Shown here: positions 17,178 through 27,042 of the stretch, in pieces
Layout of the letters: each line of letters starts with the position of its first letter
Numbering within the stretch: position 1 is the stretch's first letter
Source: Berkiella sp963803015
GTDB taxonomy: Bacteria; Pseudomonadota; Gammaproteobacteria; Berkiellales; Berkiellaceae
Direction of reading: 5' to 3'
Assembly (NCBI GenBank): GCA_963803015.1
Contig: CAWDKV010000003.1
Location: 310,001 to 374,000, forward strand
DNA length: 64,000 nt
Notes under the pieces: generated by a model
Told to the model about the DNA's origin: nothing
Seen by the model: only the letters and a program-made list of their open reading frames with translations
The model's database searches: none
Made by a program: the position numbers and the translations under genes

Positions 17178-18671
17178 TTAACGACGTCCGCCGCCTCTGC
17201 GCCCACCACCACCTCTGTGCGCGACGCCGCCACCATTTCGAGCATGATCAGCAATAGATTGACGGCTAGCCGCTCCTCTATTACTGAAATCTCTTACCTC
17301 GGCTCCTTGATTTATACCATCGAAAGCGGTTGGTCGTTGGATATTTGCTGGTCGATTGAGAGCAGCATGATTCGATGCACGTTGTTGTTGACGCCGCTGC
17401 TGAGCCTCTCTTTGTTGCGTTTTTTCTTGTTGTAGCTGTTGTCGTTGTTGTAACTGTTGTTGCCGTTGTTGTTGCGCCATTTCTTGTTGTGCTTGTTGTT
17501 GGCGTTGTTGCTTAGCTAAAGTCTCTTGCTGTGCTCTTTGAGTGACGTGCTGCTGATCTGCTTGCCATTGTTTTTGAAATTGTTGTTTTTGTTGAGCAAG
17601 GGATTGTTGATTAGCAATATTTTGGGCACGTTGGCTGGCTTGTTGATCTCCTCGATTTACCCTTTGTCCACCTTGATTAATGCGTTCATTGCTGCGATTT
17701 AAGTTTTCTGCTTTGGCAAAATAGCTGCTCGGTGTATTGATATCTGCACGCTCAAACCATTTCGGCTCTTGCCCAGGACGGCCTCGAAAGTCTTGACGTG
17801 CTTGCATATTTTTGAATTGATCACCTTGATATTTTTGCAGAGTAGCATAATCGCGATACTGGACTCCTTTGCGGTGTTCCGGATTATGCTGCCATCTATT
17901 TTCTGTGATACTAGTGCGATTGATTTCATTAAACCGATTTACATTAATATCGATGTCATCATTGTACCAATTCATATGGGCCCATAGCGCATACCCAAGA
18001 GTATAACCAAGTCCATAAGTAAGGTAACCATTGCCATAATAATGACCGCCATAATAAGGGGGATAGTACGCATAAGGGGGATAATCGGAGTAAGGCCAAG
18101 TGCCGTAAACAACCTCAGGATTATAGCTTGGCACATAGATTGTTTTTGGATCTGTAGCCGTAATCTCGATAACAGCAGTTCCTCCATGCTCCACAGTCGT
18201 AACCGTTTGCTCATTAGTCGATTTCAGATTTCCTTGTATCTGCGCTGTACGACGCAAACGCTGTATAGCATCCATCACATCCTTTTGTTGAGAGAGAAAA
18301 GCATCGCCAAGTGTTCGTGTCATCTCAATATTTTCGTTTAGCATATCAAGCACTTGTGGCATAGGAACCAATGCCTTGATACTTGGATCCCAAGGTTGTT
18401 GCACCAATGTATCTTCCAAATTTTTACCTTTCAGATTCGGATTGGCTTTGGCCCAATGTGTTGCTGTAACAACTTCTAGTGGATAGGTTGCAGCCATTAA
18501 GATTTGAGCGAGTAAATCATCTGAGTAGAGTGCGATAGGTGCTACCATCTGCTCGATTTCTTTTTGTGAGAAGGGCGCCTCTACTACTGTTGTTTGTGCA
18601 GTGCTTGATAATGGAAATAAGCTAATTATCAGCAGTAAAAAAACAGTTATGGTTTTAAATTGAAGATGCAT
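17178..18671 (-). CDS. Exported DUF3300-family protein with Gln-rich tail
   Basis: A 497-residue protein with signal peptide (1-26, FLLLIISLFPLSSTAQ). The DUF3300 domain follows (about 30-240: MVAPIALYSDDLLAQILMAA, ATHWAKANPNL, WDPSIKALVPMPQVLDML, YNPEVVYGTWPYSDYPPYAYYP). The second half is low-complexity: a long Gln/Arg-rich stretch (about 330-430) and a Gly/Arg end (RGGGGRRGGGRR). Function unknown. It is the first gene of a pair with the DUF2950 gene. The Gln/Arg-rich tail may bind polyanions or cell wall, but this is a guess. Confidence 0.87.
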   Translation of the reverse strand: MHLQFKTITVFLLLIISLFPLSSTAQTTVVEAPFSQKEIEQMVAPIALYSDDLLAQILMAATYPLEVVTATHWAKANPNLKGKNLEDTLVQQPWDPSIKALVPMPQVLDMLNENIEMTRTLGDAFLSQQKDVMDAIQRLRRTAQIQGNLKSTNEQTVTTVEHGGTAVIEITATDPKTIYVPSYNPEVVYGTWPYSDYPPYAYYPPYYGGHYYGNGYLTYGLGYTLGYALWAHMNWYNDDIDINVNRFNEINRTSITENRWQHNPEHRKGVQYRDYATLQKYQGDQFKNMQARQDFRGRPGQEPKWFERADINTPSSYFAKAENLNRSNERINQGGQRVNRGDQQASQRAQNIANQQSLAQQKQQFQKQWQADQQHVTQRAQQETLAKQQRQQQAQQEMAQQQRQQQLQQRQQLQQEKTQQREAQQRRQQQRASNHAALNRPANIQRPTAFDGINQGAEVRDFSNRGAASRQSIADHARNGGGVAHRGGGGRRGGGRR

Positions 18672-18854
18672 ACATGCTCCAAACAGTCATTCACTACTTA
18701 AGCTTAGGACTGATAGGCTTGTTTAGAGTTCAAATTATTAATGAGTTTATAGCAAAAAATGTCGGCTTTCAGCCTTGTCCTGTTGACATACACGTTTTGT
18801 CAAGCTTCCTTCTTTTTCTTCCAAAAGTAAAAAAAGTTGGACCTCTTTCCCTTT

Positions 18855-19382
18855 CTAATGCGTGTCTTCATTAGGAGATTTACGGTTTATTTCAGTTATA
18901 AGTTCCCTATAAATCTTCATATCTTCTTCAGAAAAAAGGCAAACGATAATTTCATCAATAGTCATAACATAGCGATTAAGCACTTCTAAAGCTATCTTAG
19001 CTGCAGCTCTTTTAGGAAAGCCATAAATACCGGTACTAATAGCTGGGAAAGCAATGCAGTGAATATTTTTTGATACTGCCAACTGTAAAACACGTTCATA
19101 GCATTTGGCTAAAAGAGCATGTTCATTGCGGGTTCCACCTTGCCAGATGGGCCCTACCGTATGAATCACCCATTTTGCAGATAAATTAAATCCAGGGGTA
19201 ATTTTTGCTTGTCCCACTTCACAACCATTTAATGCTCGACAAGCTTCCTGTAATTGCGGACCTGCTGCGAGATGAATCGCTCCATCCACGCCTCCTCCAC
19301 CAAGCAATGACTTATTGGCTGCATTAACGATAGCTTCCACTTTGAGAGAAGTAATATCTTGAAGACGAATTTCAATGCCCAT
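18855..19382 (-). CDS. Macrodomain ADP-ribose hydrolase, YmdB-like
   Basis: A 175-residue single macrodomain. Motifs: DITSLKVEAIVNAANKSLLGGGGVDGAIHLAAG (substrate loop with NAAN and GGGGVDGAI), CEVGQAKITPGFNL, VIHTVGP, and the diphosphate loop AFPAISTGIYGFPKRAAA. These fit O-acetyl-ADP-ribose deacetylases of the MacroD/YmdB class, which also remove ADP-ribose from proteins. RBS AGGA lies 6 nt before the ATG. It sits one gene away from two ankyrin genes, one with an ART-like tail, so a link to ADP-ribose signalling is possible but unproven. Confidence 0.92.
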   Translation of the reverse strand: MGIEIRLQDITSLKVEAIVNAANKSLLGGGGVDGAIHLAAGPQLQEACRALNGCEVGQAKITPGFNLSAKWVIHTVGPIWQGGTRNEHALLAKCYERVLQLAVSKNIHCIAFPAISTGIYGFPKRAAAKIALEVLNRYVMTIDEIIVCLFSEEDMKIYRELITEINRKSPNEDTH

Positions 19383-19574
19383 AGGGAGTCCTTATCTTAT
19401 TAACGTGCACTACTGCAAGGAAGCATATCTTTACATAGCGAAATTCTATATTTTTATAGAAAAGAAATGAAGCATGAGTGCTCCTTTTTTATAACGGAAA
19501 AAACGGATGCTCAAAAAGATTGTATTTGAAAGCAATGGCTTTGCCATTTACCGATAAGATCCAAAAAGCCAAAG

Positions 19575-20702
19575 TTAGCGCATTTGATGACGAGGGGCCC
19601 CAGAGAGTGTTTGTGCTGCTAATTTATCTTCAATTGCAGCGAGAGTTCGTTGGGTTGCCATCACTTGTTTTTTGTTCTTAGGAAAATCAAATTCACCATC
19701 CCAGAAAATTTTATCTGGCAAATTATCAGAAAGACTTGTCAGCTCATTGTTGTTAACAACAAGTCGCGTTATTTTTCTTAAATTATCAATTTCTTTGGGC
19801 AAGCTTTTAAGCTGGTTATTGCCAATATAAAGCCACTCTAATGCTTTTAAATTTCCAATGGTGGCAGGCAAAGAAGTGAGCTTGTTATGCGTCATGATTA
19901 ATTGTTTAAGACGAGCTAAGCTTTCAATTCCCGTGGGAAAGCTCTCAAGTAAATTTCCATTCAACTTAAGTTGTTCAAGACTTGTTAAAGAGCTGATTTC
20001 AACAGGTATAGTTTTTAATTGGTTATTGGAAAGATTAAGCGTTTTTAATCTACTCCAATATTCTTTATATTTAGGGAAACAAAAAATTCTGCTCGGAAAA
20101 CGGGTTAGGTGAATTCTTGGACAATCCAGGATTTGATCAGAACAATCTAAGTTATTGCCGTTTACTAAATGACGCGTATGTAGATTTTGACTCTCCTTAA
20201 TTTTTGCTTTAATAATTTCAATGTTGAGTCTATCTAAGACTTTTTCTAGCAGGATAAATTCTGGGTAATTTGTAGGCCTATTCAACCGTCTTGTTTTAAG
20301 TCTAGCAAAGCACTTTTGCATTCTTGGAGAAGAAGAATAATTACCTCCAATTTGTAACTGAAGCGTTTTTTTTAAAATGGATTGTTCATTTTCTAAAAGA
20401 TATTGAATTTCTTCTTCTTGCTTTGCAACGGCCGGATTGGTTCCACCGCTCTCTAAAACAAATTGAAACCTTGGCGCAACTCTTTTATTATATTCCTGAA
20501 TAAAAGCTTTTTCGCTGTAATGGTAAAATGCACGGCTGACTAACCGCATTTGAGGAGCATAAAGATTATCTTGCATTGCCATACCAAGCACTATCTCACG
20601 GACCCCTTGTGGAAGATTCATGGGAAACACTGGCCTTAATTGTTCCTGATTGGCTTTTAATCTCGCTGCTATTTTTTTTAAATCAGCTATACCTGACTTC
20701 AT
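19575..20702 (-). CDS. Putative effector: F-box-like motif plus leucine-rich repeats
   Basis: A 375-residue protein without signal peptide. Residues about 26-66 (NLPQGVREIVLGMAMQ..., then MRLVSRAFYHYS) match the F-box pattern LPxE-x3-I-L-x-D-L-x5-VSRxF. Residues about 215-340 contain five leucine-rich repeats of about 23 residues (LKTLNLSNNQLKTIPVEISS, LEQLKLNGNLLESFPTGIES and so on). F-box plus LRR is the eukaryotic SCF ubiquitin-ligase adaptor arrangement and occurs in Legionella effectors. RBS GGAG precedes the ATG. Its 5' end is duplicated at 4284-4309. Effector role is inference. Confidence 0.8.
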   Translation of the reverse strand: MKSGIADLKKIAARLKANQEQLRPVFPMNLPQGVREIVLGMAMQDNLYAPQMRLVSRAFYHYSEKAFIQEYNKRVAPRFQFVLESGGTNPAVAKQEEEIQYLLENEQSILKKTLQLQIGGNYSSSPRMQKCFARLKTRRLNRPTNYPEFILLEKVLDRLNIEIIKAKIKESQNLHTRHLVNGNNLDCSDQILDCPRIHLTRFPSRIFCFPKYKEYWSRLKTLNLSNNQLKTIPVEISSLTSLEQLKLNGNLLESFPTGIESLARLKQLIMTHNKLTSLPATIGNLKALEWLYIGNNQLKSLPKEIDNLRKITRLVVNNNELTSLSDNLPDKIFWDGEFDFPKNKKQVMATQRTLAAIEDKLAAQTLSGAPRHQMR

Positions 20703-20952
20703 TCAAAATCTCCGTAAATATGCTATTTTTTATACCTTAAAATACAAGAAATCTTCTTTTTAAAAAACGCCTCTGTACGAATTTGTACTTAAAAGAAATC
20801 TCTTTTGCGTCAAGATGTAGCTCGGCTAATTGATCTTGAACTTCCATTGTTCGTTGTCTTACATTTTTTGTTAAAAAGATTCTATGCCAGTAGAAGATGA
20901 TTGTAAATAAATTAACATTTTGTTATGCCCCTTCTCTTTTTCACCAAAAATA

Positions 20953-23751
20953 TTAAACTTTTCTTCTCACAAGAGAAGGTTCGGGTACAGTGCATTCTGG
21001 CACTGAATTAGGCTCACCTTTTAAATACCATTCTCCAATAATACTTTCAGTGTGTAATGTACTGGGCGCAATAACAAACTCTCTTATCTTAGGATGATCA
21101 GAAAGCGCGGTAATTTCTTTACCGTAGGCTTTTGAGAGCCATACAATGGCTTCCCCTTTAGAATAAGATTCACATGCAGCTATATCAGGAGAAGTGCTGA
21201 TAAAAGTTAATTCTCGTTGTCGAAGTGGCGTTTCAGCAAATAACTGCCCGCGACAAAATTTTTGAAGTGTTGTTTCAGGCTTTATCTTATTTAAGGCATT
21301 GGTAAAGAAGGCACTGTAAATCCACCAATCGACAACTTCATTTTCATTTGGCGCATTGATTTTGTTTCCTTTTAAAAAATCATTGATTTTATAACTAAAT
21401 CCAGTGGTGTAATGTTTTATAACATTTGCATCGATTTGATTGAGATCTTCATATTTTTCTTGATCAAATTTTGGATCTAAATCAAGCTTCTTTAAATAAA
21501 CTAATGGGTCTAGTAGTTCACTTCTGCCATAAACGTTTCTTAATAATTCATAGTCCTCATCTCGCAATCTTAATTGCTCCCAATCCATAAGGTGGGCAAG
21601 TTTGCGCATGGCATATTCGTGTCCGTTTATCGTAAGGTTGAAATAAATCCTTCCTTCTTCATCTTCTACTCTGGTAACATTGACAGCCATTTTTGATCTT
21701 AGAATTTGATGAATTAAATCTTCAAATAAGGTTGTATAAATATTTTTTTGCTTGGGGCCGATAAGCTCCTGTGTACGCAGCGGCAATTTTTTTTCAATTT
21801 CATGAAAGGCAATGTCATGAAGAGCTGGATTGTCACTGGTTAACATCATTTGTATGGGAGTCGTCTTTTTACCATCCATAATCCCCGAGTGATACAAATC
21901 AACCTCTTGAGATAATAAAGATTGAGTAGCCTCTATATAACCATGATGTATGGCTAGCATCAGAGGCGTGGCTTTTATCTGATATGAATGTTCACCAAAG
22001 GCAATCTCCTTATCTATCCCCGAAAGAAATGGCAACAAATGGCATTGATTTTTGAATAAAACCAATGAAACAGATTGCATCAGGGTGAAGTCGCGGTTCT
22101 CATGGTTGGTAAGCTGTTCAACGAGTGGGGGGATTGCTTCAGACACATCTTCCAAGATGGCCAATTGTAAGGGAGAGTTGCCATTGATATCAAAACGATT
22201 AATGAGATTTTTATTTTTTGCATGGCGTAAAATCGCCGAGATATCTTTATCTTTTATGGCATTGTGTAGGGGTGAACTCTCTTGGGCGATTTTTTGAAGT
22301 TGAGTAAAACTATTAAGATGCCTGCCGTGTTGTTGGGCCCATTGATAGGGTGTGACGCTCTTCCCAGGATCGACAATTAAAGGAAGGTTAGGATCGGCGC
22401 CTTGTTCTAACAAACTTGAGATACGGGTTTCATCCCCAAGCTCCAGTGTTAACATCAATGGTGTAGTCATTTGTTTGTTGCCAAATGAAATGATGCGATT
22501 AACAGAGGCGACAGTGGTTTGCTTTAAAATATGATTAGCCATGATAGGGCGTAACATTTTGCTGCTCAGGGCTGTTTGTAGAGGTGTTGTAATGCGCCCT
22601 GCTTTTTCTTGAAGAGCCTCACAGTCTGCCTCTTGCGCTAATAGTGCCGCTGTTGTATCAGGGTCATTCAATTCTACAGCCAGCATAAGAGGGGTAATAG
22701 AATTCTCTTCATCAAGCGTAATCCGTTGATTTACGTTTGAGGGCATTACTTTGGTTAAAAAGTGCTTTGCCATGACTTCACGAGTTGGTGGGTTATTAAG
22801 CCCTTCTTTAAGCAGCGTTGTTTCTTTGCCTTTTTTTTTGTAGGGCGTTTCAATATCAGGGTTGTGACTTAATAAAAGCGCTACTGCTTGAACATGATTA
22901 TAAGCAATAGTATTGCTGGTAACTGTGATTTCATTAAAGCTATCTTGAATTCGTAAATTAATATCTGCCCCTTTAGCGATTAATTCAGGGATCGTGGTTT
23001 CAGGATGATACATTACTGCAAGCATTAGAGGGGTTACTTTAGGCACTCCCGTATGGTGTCGTACGTCATACAAATGATTCGCTGTCATGGGAGTAGTGTG
23101 CGCTAGAATATGCTCAATAACTATGTCTCTAAAGGAAAATTGCAGCTCTATCACCTCTTGAAATGGCGTTCTATTAGAGAAGGCTGCACATGGTCTATGC
23201 ATATCTGCACCTGCCGCTAATAATGCTTTAAAAATATCTTGTCTATTGTTCTTAAGAGCTAATGCTAAGGGTGAAAAACCTTGTTTATTTATCAAATTCA
23301 AATCTGCGCCATGGTCCACAAGGGCTTGGATCCCCTTAGTAAAGCCTTGTAAAGTGGCAAGATGTATTGCGGCATTCCCTGAAGAAGAGATCTGACTATT
23401 AATGTCCACAATAGACATAAATATATTCACCGCTGGCATGTCTTCATTTTCAATGGCCCGATGTAGTGGTGAGTATCCCTGTAAGGAATAAAAAGAAGAT
23501 AAGTACCAAGTATAATATCGTGCCGATAGGTTATACGGGTTAACTGTTTGGCTCAGCCATTGAAATGCATCGTAAAGACTTTCTCCAAAAACATATCCGA
23601 TATTGTTCATTTTCGCTTGATTTTCTGCGGCAAGCTGAGCGGCAAGATCACTTTTAGATGATTCGTAAACTGAATGATTCAAAGATTGTATGACAGCACT
23701 AGACGCTGCGGCTTGAGAGCTTGCTGACGAATTAAAGGCGGTTAGAGTCAT
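20953..23751 (-). CDS. Putative effector: ankyrin repeats plus ART-like C-terminal domain
   Basis: The ATG at 23751 (932 residues) is preferred over a TTG 16 codons upstream. Residues about 85-640 carry 10-15 degenerate ankyrin repeats (GYSPLHRAIENEDMPAVNIFM, GNAAIHLATLQGFTKGIQAL, TPLMLAVELNDPDTTAALLA). The C-terminal third resembles a mono-ADP-ribosyltransferase of the R-S-E class: CRGQ (R834), FISTSPD (S852-T-S854) and KIREFVIAPST (E891), preceded by GKEITALSD. The residue two before the Glu is Ile, not the Glu/Gln usual in ExE/QxE. No signal peptide. Host delivery and enzyme activity are inferred. Confidence 0.82.
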   Translation of the reverse strand: MTLTAFNSSASSQAAASSAVIQSLNHSVYESSKSDLAAQLAAENQAKMNNIGYVFGESLYDAFQWLSQTVNPYNLSARYYTWYLSSFYSLQGYSPLHRAIENEDMPAVNIFMSIVDINSQISSSGNAAIHLATLQGFTKGIQALVDHGADLNLINKQGFSPLALALKNNRQDIFKALLAAGADMHRPCAAFSNRTPFQEVIELQFSFRDIVIEHILAHTTPMTANHLYDVRHHTGVPKVTPLMLAVMYHPETTIPELIAKGADINLRIQDSFNEITVTSNTIAYNHVQAVALLLSHNPDIETPYKKKGKETTLLKEGLNNPPTREVMAKHFLTKVMPSNVNQRITLDEENSITPLMLAVELNDPDTTAALLAQEADCEALQEKAGRITTPLQTALSSKMLRPIMANHILKQTTVASVNRIISFGNKQMTTPLMLTLELGDETRISSLLEQGADPNLPLIVDPGKSVTPYQWAQQHGRHLNSFTQLQKIAQESSPLHNAIKDKDISAILRHAKNKNLINRFDINGNSPLQLAILEDVSEAIPPLVEQLTNHENRDFTLMQSVSLVLFKNQCHLLPFLSGIDKEIAFGEHSYQIKATPLMLAIHHGYIEATQSLLSQEVDLYHSGIMDGKKTTPIQMMLTSDNPALHDIAFHEIEKKLPLRTQELIGPKQKNIYTTLFEDLIHQILRSKMAVNVTRVEDEEGRIYFNLTINGHEYAMRKLAHLMDWEQLRLRDEDYELLRNVYGRSELLDPLVYLKKLDLDPKFDQEKYEDLNQIDANVIKHYTTGFSYKINDFLKGNKINAPNENEVVDWWIYSAFFTNALNKIKPETTLQKFCRGQLFAETPLRQRELTFISTSPDIAACESYSKGEAIVWLSKAYGKEITALSDHPKIREFVIAPSTLHTESIIGEWYLKGEPNSVPECTVPEPSLVRRKV

Positions 23752-23971
23752 AAAAGGCGCCTTGTTGAAAACGGTTACAATTAAACAGGAGGATATCAAA
23801 AATAGAACATTTTATGCTAGTTATATAAGACCTTTGGCCCTTAAAAGTAAATAAACGGGGATGTGAGGATATTCACCTAATGGATGCTAACTGTTCGTTG
23901 GGACAATAATATAGGCGGAGGTGACAAGTCTAAGCCACTTCATTTTAAATGATTTTTTTCATTTTAGCATA

Positions 23972-25639
23972 TCAGTTCGGTTTTATAGGCTTAGGGCTGG
24001 AAGGAGAATCTTCTGTGGGTAACTTAATCCCATATTCAAAAAGCTCCATACGTGCACTATATTGATCTCTAGCCGTAATAGCAGAATGCGGTAATAATAG
24101 TTGTACGACTGCAAGTTGTCTGTTTTTAGCAGCGACTATAAAAGCATACTTTATATCACTATTAGTTATTTCTGGTCGCGTTAAGTATTCTTTCACGAGA
24201 GGAATATCTCCATTTTTAGAAGCAGATATGAGTATGCCTCTTGTTTCTGAAAGGTATCGACGTGCACCTTCTTTATCTCTATCTGTTATAGCAGGATGTG
24301 GTAACAACAATTGTACGACTGAAAGTCGTGCGTTTTCAGCAGCTGCTATCAGAGCATCATTTATATCAGAATTGGTTATCTCAGGTCGTAATAATATTTC
24401 TTTTACAAGAGAAATTTGTCCACCGCTAGCAGCAGATTTAAGTACTCTCCCAATGATAGAAGGATCCGTAAGAATAGCCTCATTAAGAGAAGGATCATCT
24501 AAAAATATTTGAACTAATGGGCGAAAAGGATCATGGTTAGCAGCGATTAAAAGTGCTATAGTTTTCTGCCATATTTTAAGATAAGTTCGCGCTATAAATT
24601 CTTTTGCTTCATTGAGATCTAGGTGCATCAAAAATTCTAGCACCATACGAGAATGTCTTTTTTTAGCGGCATATTTAAGCGCTTTTCTTTTATTATCAAG
24701 GCTAATATCAGAATGGGTTAATATTACTTCCACAACATAAAGATAGCCTTTTTTTGCAGCATATTTAAGGGCCTTTCCTTTACTATCAGGGCTAATATCA
24801 GAATGGGTTAATATTACTTGCACAACATGAAGATTACCTTTTTTAGCAGCAAGGATAAGTGAGTCTCCTTTGTCCAAAGCAGTTATATTTTCTTGAGCTA
24901 TTAAATATTTTACATCAGGAACTTTATCGGTTTTGGCAGCGTCTCTCAGCTCCCGACCAGTACTAAAAATTATAGGAGCTATTGGATTCGTTATAGGCGG
25001 TGGTTGATGTTCTGATAGCTGAGCACTAGGTTGTCGTAATAAGGGCACAACTGCATGATGATCTCCTTCAAAATCTGAAGAAATGCGGGTCCTTTCATAG
25101 AGAGCACCTGCTGCAATTAATGTCTCAACAACGTCAGTATGGCCTTTTTCAGCAGCCATTTGTAAAGGAGTATTATTATAGTTGATTTCAATACTATTTA
25201 ATTCTATATGGGGGGCCCTTAATAAGGTTTGCACAGTTGTGAGATGACCACCGGAGGAAGCCAAATGTAATGCAGTCATTGCAGTATTATCAACTGCATT
25301 TACTTCACTGCCAGCTTGCAATAATGCTACGACGATTTCAACGTGGCCTTTTCCAGCTGCTCTATGTAATGCAGTACGCCCATCATCAGCTTTAGTATCA
25401 ACTTTGATACCAGGGGCGGTTAACAATTCTCTTACTACAGCAGTATGTCCCATGTAAGCTGCCACATTTAAGGGTGTCCTCTTGCCAGGGTGGGGAAAAC
25501 TCAAAAATTGCGTAGTATTTACGTCAGCGCCAGCCTGGAGGAACACCCTGACATCTTCAAGCTCCCCTTTTGATGTTGCTTCCATTAACTTGATATTTAA
25601 TGGTGAAAAATTGCTAGGTTCAATGACATTATTTAACAT
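23972..25639 (-). CDS. Ankyrin-repeat protein, putative effector
   Basis: A 555-residue protein almost wholly of ankyrin repeats. The first block (about 15-215) is close to consensus (RTPLNVAAYMGHTAVVRELL, RTALHRAAGKGHVEIVVALLQAGSEVNA). A linker follows, then a second block (about 235-540) of shorter degenerate repeats such as SLILAAKKGNLHVVQVILTHSDI. The tail is Pro/Ser/Lys-rich (SPSSPKPIKPN). RBS AAGG lies 8 nt before the ATG. There is no enzymatic domain; the protein probably works by binding other proteins. It directly precedes the ankyrin-ART gene on the same strand. Confidence 0.9.
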   Translation of the reverse strand: MLNNVIEPSNFSPLNIKLMEATSKGELEDVRVFLQAGADVNTTQFLSFPHPGKRTPLNVAAYMGHTAVVRELLTAPGIKVDTKADDGRTALHRAAGKGHVEIVVALLQAGSEVNAVDNTAMTALHLASSGGHLTTVQTLLRAPHIELNSIEINYNNTPLQMAAEKGHTDVVETLIAAGALYERTRISSDFEGDHHAVVPLLRQPSAQLSEHQPPPITNPIAPIIFSTGRELRDAAKTDKVPDVKYLIAQENITALDKGDSLILAAKKGNLHVVQVILTHSDISPDSKGKALKYAAKKGYLYVVEVILTHSDISLDNKRKALKYAAKKRHSRMVLEFLMHLDLNEAKEFIARTYLKIWQKTIALLIAANHDPFRPLVQIFLDDPSLNEAILTDPSIIGRVLKSAASGGQISLVKEILLRPEITNSDINDALIAAAENARLSVVQLLLPHPAITDRDKEGARRYLSETRGILISASKNGDIPLVKEYLTRPEITNSDIKYAFIVAAKNRQLAVVQLLLPHSAITARDQYSARMELFEYGIKLPTEDSPSSPKPIKPN

Positions 25640-25895
25640 ATTTAATACCTTATGAGATTAAAAACGCAACAATAAAAATATCACTCTGAAAGCAAGTAGT
25701 AATGTCATAAAAAAATCTATTCAAACTGAACGGCATGGAAGGCAAGATGAATGGTTGAAATTTTAAATACGCTCACTCTTTAGGAAAGTACCCTTCGGAA
25801 TGCCGGGAAACAATTTCATATATCGGTGAAACAAGTATTCTTACGAATTCAGGAAGCATTGCAAAAAGAAATAGAGAAAATAATTGAGAGTGCAA

Positions 25896-26258
25896 ATGGT
25901 TGAAACCTTGATTATAACGAAAAAAAACGATGCTCATGCAAAGATTGTATTTGAAAATTTAATTAAAAAAGGGATCTCAGCTGCTCGGTGGTTTTCAGAG
26001 GAATTTATAATTGGGAATGATCAGCTTCACTATCATTCTTCTGAAGATAAATTTATTTTAGTCATTGATCAGAAAACAATTATTGACCTTGATAGTATTG
26101 AGGTTGTTTGGTTTAGGAGACCTAAATTTCCATTCGTATCAAATAGTTTGCATCGGGAAGATGGAAAGTTTGTTGAAACAGAAAATCGGATGAATATGAA
26201 AGCGATTTGGCAAACGTTAGGGGCATCAGTTAAATGGATAAATCCACTAAATTCTTAA
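25896..26258 (+). pseudogene. Truncated ATP-grasp (MvdC/MvdD-like) N-terminal domain
   Basis: A 120-residue remnant. VETLIITKKNDAHAKIVFENLIKKGI and DLDSIEVVWFRRPKFP match the pre-ATP-grasp domain of MvdC/MvdD-type enzymes, which form macrocyclic amide or ester bonds in ribosomal peptides. The ATP-binding domain is missing: the frame ends where an IS2-like fragment begins (26257). An open frame without a start codon (25782-25903) precedes and overlaps the ATG and could be the remains of a partner gene. The activity is surely lost. Confidence 0.65.
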
Positions 26259-26317
26259 GATTCCGGTAGTAAAAAGTATGGCCAAATATGCCCTGCAATT
26301 AGAAAAGAATTTTCTGA
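26257..26317 (+). mobile_element. 61-bp fragment of an IS2-like element
   Basis: This segment matches 34715-34776 with about four differences. The later copy continues into an IS3-family orfB, so this is a scrap of the same insertion sequence. It joins the truncated ATP-grasp gene to the truncated DUF2971 gene. Confidence 0.75.
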
Positions 26318-26747
26318 AAAAGAACCAGATTTTCCGCCTGATATTCTAAACATACTCCCCTATGGTGATCGGAATATTGAGAAAGAAGAACCGGATTAGG
26401 TCCTCCTAATGAAAAACTACATACACCTATTATTTTTAATAATGTGCTTCCAAGAAGATTTCTTGCTTGTGTTAAAGTTTGCCCTTTCCCAACAACATTA
26501 ACACTCAAGTTTGTCGTATTTTCTGGGATAAATAGAATGTCATATTGTTTGTCATAAATATCTCTGTGATTAACAACATATTGTTTTAGCCTATCGCATG
26601 TTTCTTTCATTTTTTCATCTTTCTTTACAACGAAAAAAACTCTTCTGCCGGGTCATCCCAATCTGACATTGATGAAAAATATATTTTATTTTCCGCTAAC
26701 AGACCAAAGAATTTCGAATCGAGTTTGCAGTATTTATATAATTTCAT
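26299..26747 (-). pseudogene. Broken DUF2971-family gene
   Basis: The start ATG at 26747 opens MKLYKYCKLDSKFFGLLAEN... and SSMSDWDDPAEE, a typical DUF2971 N-terminus. A 1-base shift at the A7 run 26633-26639 ends that frame. The other frame then carries MKETCDRLKQY... and PVLLSQYSDHHRGVCLEY, the later family motif. The 3' end is replaced by the IS2-like fragment. DUF2971 proteins are of unknown function and often lie in defence or mobile regions. The gene is frameshifted and truncated, so it is inactive unless the shift is a sequencing error. Confidence 0.75.
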
Positions 26748-27042
26748 TTTGTAAAAATTCCTGACTAAACTAATTTAGCATTATTTTCATTAAGTCCATT
26801 CGATTTTAACAGATTGGTCAGATGATAGAATAATAGCAAATTATTCATCTTTATCTCTTTTGCTAAAATATTTTACAGTATTTCAGAGAGTTGATTCATA
26901 ATGTATCAATATTTGATATAACTCAATATTATCTTAAATTCCGTCATACGTTCAGTCATATCTGGCACAACAAGAACATAATGAACTCCGGCCTCACCAG
27001 TTTTTTCATCTCGCTCTTGATTCTTGATCCTATTCAATTTCT

